This document shows, piece after piece, positions 19,825-21,091 of a stretch of 21,091 nucleotides of DNA; within the stretch, counting starts at the first letter, position 1, and each line of letters starts with the position of its first letter. Source of the DNA: an uncultured Erysipelotrichaceae bacterium (GTDB taxonomy: Bacteria; Bacillota_I; Bacilli_A; RF39; UBA660). The translations under genes and the position numbers were made by a program. Location: NCBI GenBank assembly GCA_951801995.1, contig CATOOY010000017.1, positions 1-21,091 of the forward strand, in the 5' to 3' direction. A model generated the notes under the pieces. It had not been told where the DNA came from and did no database searches. It saw nothing but the letters and a program-made list of their open reading frames with translations.

Positions 19825-20745
19825 ATGCATAAAAGTGTATTGTTGGAAGAAAGTATTACTTCTTTAGCTTTAAAAGAAGATAGTGTTATTGTAGATTGTA
19901 CACTTGGTTATGCAGGTCATAGCTTTCAAATATTAAAAAGAATAAGAAAGGGGTTTTTATTCGCCTTTGACCAAGATAGGGAAGCTATTTCTCATAGTTC
20001 TTTAAAACTTGCTTCTATTGGTACGAATTATGAAATTATTTATAGTAATTTTGTACATTTAAAGGAAGAATTACTAAAAAGGAATATTGAAAAGGTAGAT
20101 GGTTTCTTATTTGATTTAGGTGTTTCTAGTCCACAATTAGATGAGGATTATAGGGGCTTTAGTTTTCATAAGGATGCAATACTTGATATGCGTATGGATC
20201 AAAACAGCTCAAAAACAGCAAAAGAAGTTATTCATACTTATACTAAGGAAGCTCTTATTCGTATTTTGAGAGAGTATGGGGAGGAAAAATATGCTTCTTC
20301 TATTGTAAATGCTATTGTTCGGGAACGTGCAAAAAAGGAAATAGAAACAACTTTAGAACTTGCGAATATTATTAAAGATGCTGTTCCTTTTTCTTATAGA
20401 AAAGATCATCATCCTGCTAGAAAGACTTTTCAGGCTATTCGTATAGAAGTAAATGATGAACTGAATGTATTTAGAAAGGCTCTTGTGGATGCTATTTCCA
20501 TGCTTTCTTTACATGGAAGAGTATGTGTTATTACATTTCATTCTTTAGAAGATCGTATTTGTAAAGAAATTATGAAAGAGTATACGGATATACCAAAAGA
20601 ACTTCGAAATCTTCCTGTTATTCCTGAAGCATATGAGCCTAAGTATAAAATCATTGGAAATATTGTTCCTGATTTACAAGAGCTAACAGAAAACAATAGA
20701 GCGCGAAGTGCTCGTCTTCGTGTCATAGAAAAAATAAAAGAATAG
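19825..20745 (+). CDS. rsmH: 16S rRNA (cytosine-1402-N4)-methyltransferase RsmH
   Basis: RsmH (MraW) methylates N4 of C1402 in the decoding centre of 16S rRNA using S-adenosylmethionine. It has 306 residues, normal for the family. The SAM site is DCTLGYAGHS (24-33), where the usual GGAGHS has Tyr for one Gly, followed by AFDQD (47-51). FLFDLGVSSPQLD (94-106), DMRMD (121-125), FQAIRIEVNDEL and ITFHSLEDR are diagnostic later blocks. AGGAGGG overlaps the mraZ stop region, and the ATG at 19825 follows, so translation is tightly linked to mraZ. ftsL follows 14 bases on. Confidence 0.97.
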   Translation: MHKSVLLEESITSLALKEDSVIVDCTLGYAGHSFQILKRIRKGFLFAFDQDREAISHSSLKLASIGTNYEIIYSNFVHLKEELLKRNIEKVDGFLFDLGVSSPQLDEDYRGFSFHKDAILDMRMDQNSSKTAKEVIHTYTKEALIRILREYGEEKYASSIVNAIVRERAKKEIETTLELANIIKDAVPFSYRKDHHPARKTFQAIRIEVNDELNVFRKALVDAISMLSLHGRVCVITFHSLEDRICKEIMKEYTDIPKELRNLPVIPEAYEPKYKIIGNIVPDLQELTENNRARSARLRVIEKIKE

Positions 20746-20759
20746 AAAGAGTGCATACC

Positions 20760-21059
20760 ATGAAAAAAAGAAGAAAAAGTAGACTTAAGATAACAAAGGG
20801 TGAAAGACTTATATATTTTATGGGAGCTGTTGTATGCCCAATTTGTATTTTGGTTGTACAGATTTTTTGTGGTGCAAGTATAGGAAATTTAAATCTTAGT
20901 GTTGAAAAATTAAAGTATGAGATTTCTAATCAAGAAAAGAAAAATGAAAGCTTAGGCATGCAAGTAAGTGAGCTTACTTCTTTTGATAAAGTAAAAGATG
21001 TTGTAAAGGATATGGGACTTGCTTACAATAATGATAATATTATCGTTATTGGAAAATAA
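20760..21059 (+). CDS. ftsL: FtsL-like cell division protein
   Basis: A 99-residue bitopic membrane protein. It has a strongly basic cytosolic N-terminus (MKKRRKSRLKITKGER), one membrane helix at about residues 18-38, and an outside coiled coil (about 42-75). The short C-terminal segment FDKVKDVVKDMGLAY is the usual end of FtsL/DivIC proteins. FtsL joins FtsB/DivIC and FtsQ/DivIB to recruit and activate septal peptidoglycan synthesis. Sequence identity in this family is low, so the call rests on topology and on its position directly after mraZ-rsmH. The ATG at 20760 is preferred to a GTG at 20751, which overlaps the weak AAAGAG site. The next gene, expected to be a division penicillin-binding protein, lies past the window edge. 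Confidence 0.88.
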   Translation: MKKRRKSRLKITKGERLIYFMGAVVCPICILVVQIFCGASIGNLNLSVEKLKYEISNQEKKNESLGMQVSELTSFDKVKDVVKDMGLAYNNDNIIVIGK

Positions 21060-21091
21060 ATTATATTTATATAAGTGTGGTGATTGTAAGG

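Overview
The window reads as a compact, strongly AT-rich chromosome segment of a low-GC Gram-positive bacterium: Bacilli, Erysipelotrichia or the walled lineages close to Mollicutes. The support is gene content (rpsO-pnp, yqeG-yqeH, a sufC-first SUF operon, mraZ-rsmH-ftsL), strong AGGAGG-type ribosome binding sites, and tRNAs with encoded CCA. TGA is a true stop (cysS, sufC, sufD and the pilin gene end on it) and Trp is TGG, so the code is 11 and not the Mycoplasma/Spiroplasma code. The division genes suggest a dividing, probably walled cell.

Left part (1-2880) is accessory in character. All its genes lie on the minus strand: a partial unknown gene, a GNAT acetyltransferase, an unknown 216-residue protein, and a membrane-anchored unknown protein broken by one extra A in a homopolymer. 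It also holds a decayed IS3-type orfA remnant and a hairpin-rich intergenic stretch. It abuts the 3' end of a tRNA-Leu gene, which is where integrating elements often insert.

Middle part (2910-14726) is a housekeeping backbone. Two tRNAs (Leu-UAG and a CAU tRNA, probably Ile2) share one promoter on the minus strand. On the plus strand follow a small coiled-coil protein, a cysteine-synthase-family enzyme with cysS, a YugP-type membrane zinc peptidase, truB, rpsO (with a structured leader that may be autoregulatory), pnp, recX-yqeG-yqeH and a HerA-like ATPase. ribF, often found between truB and rpsO, is absent here.

Right part (14789-21091) has a convergent HIT-family gene, then sufC-sufD-sufS, then a lone prepilin-like protein with Ig-like domains, and then the start of the division and cell-wall cluster: mraZ, rsmH, ftsL. 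The SUF operon ends in a terminator with no sufU or sufB, and its SufD is short. mraZ has a clear promoter followed by four boxes in an exact 10-bp period, matching the known MraZ autoregulatory operator.

Several intrinsic terminators are fused to the stop codon of the gene they follow. No CRISPR array, rRNA, phage structural gene or complete transposon is visible. The most rewarding items are the mraZ operator, the rpsO leader, the reduced SUF operon, the frameshifted membrane gene and the hairpin-rich intergenic region near 1 kb.
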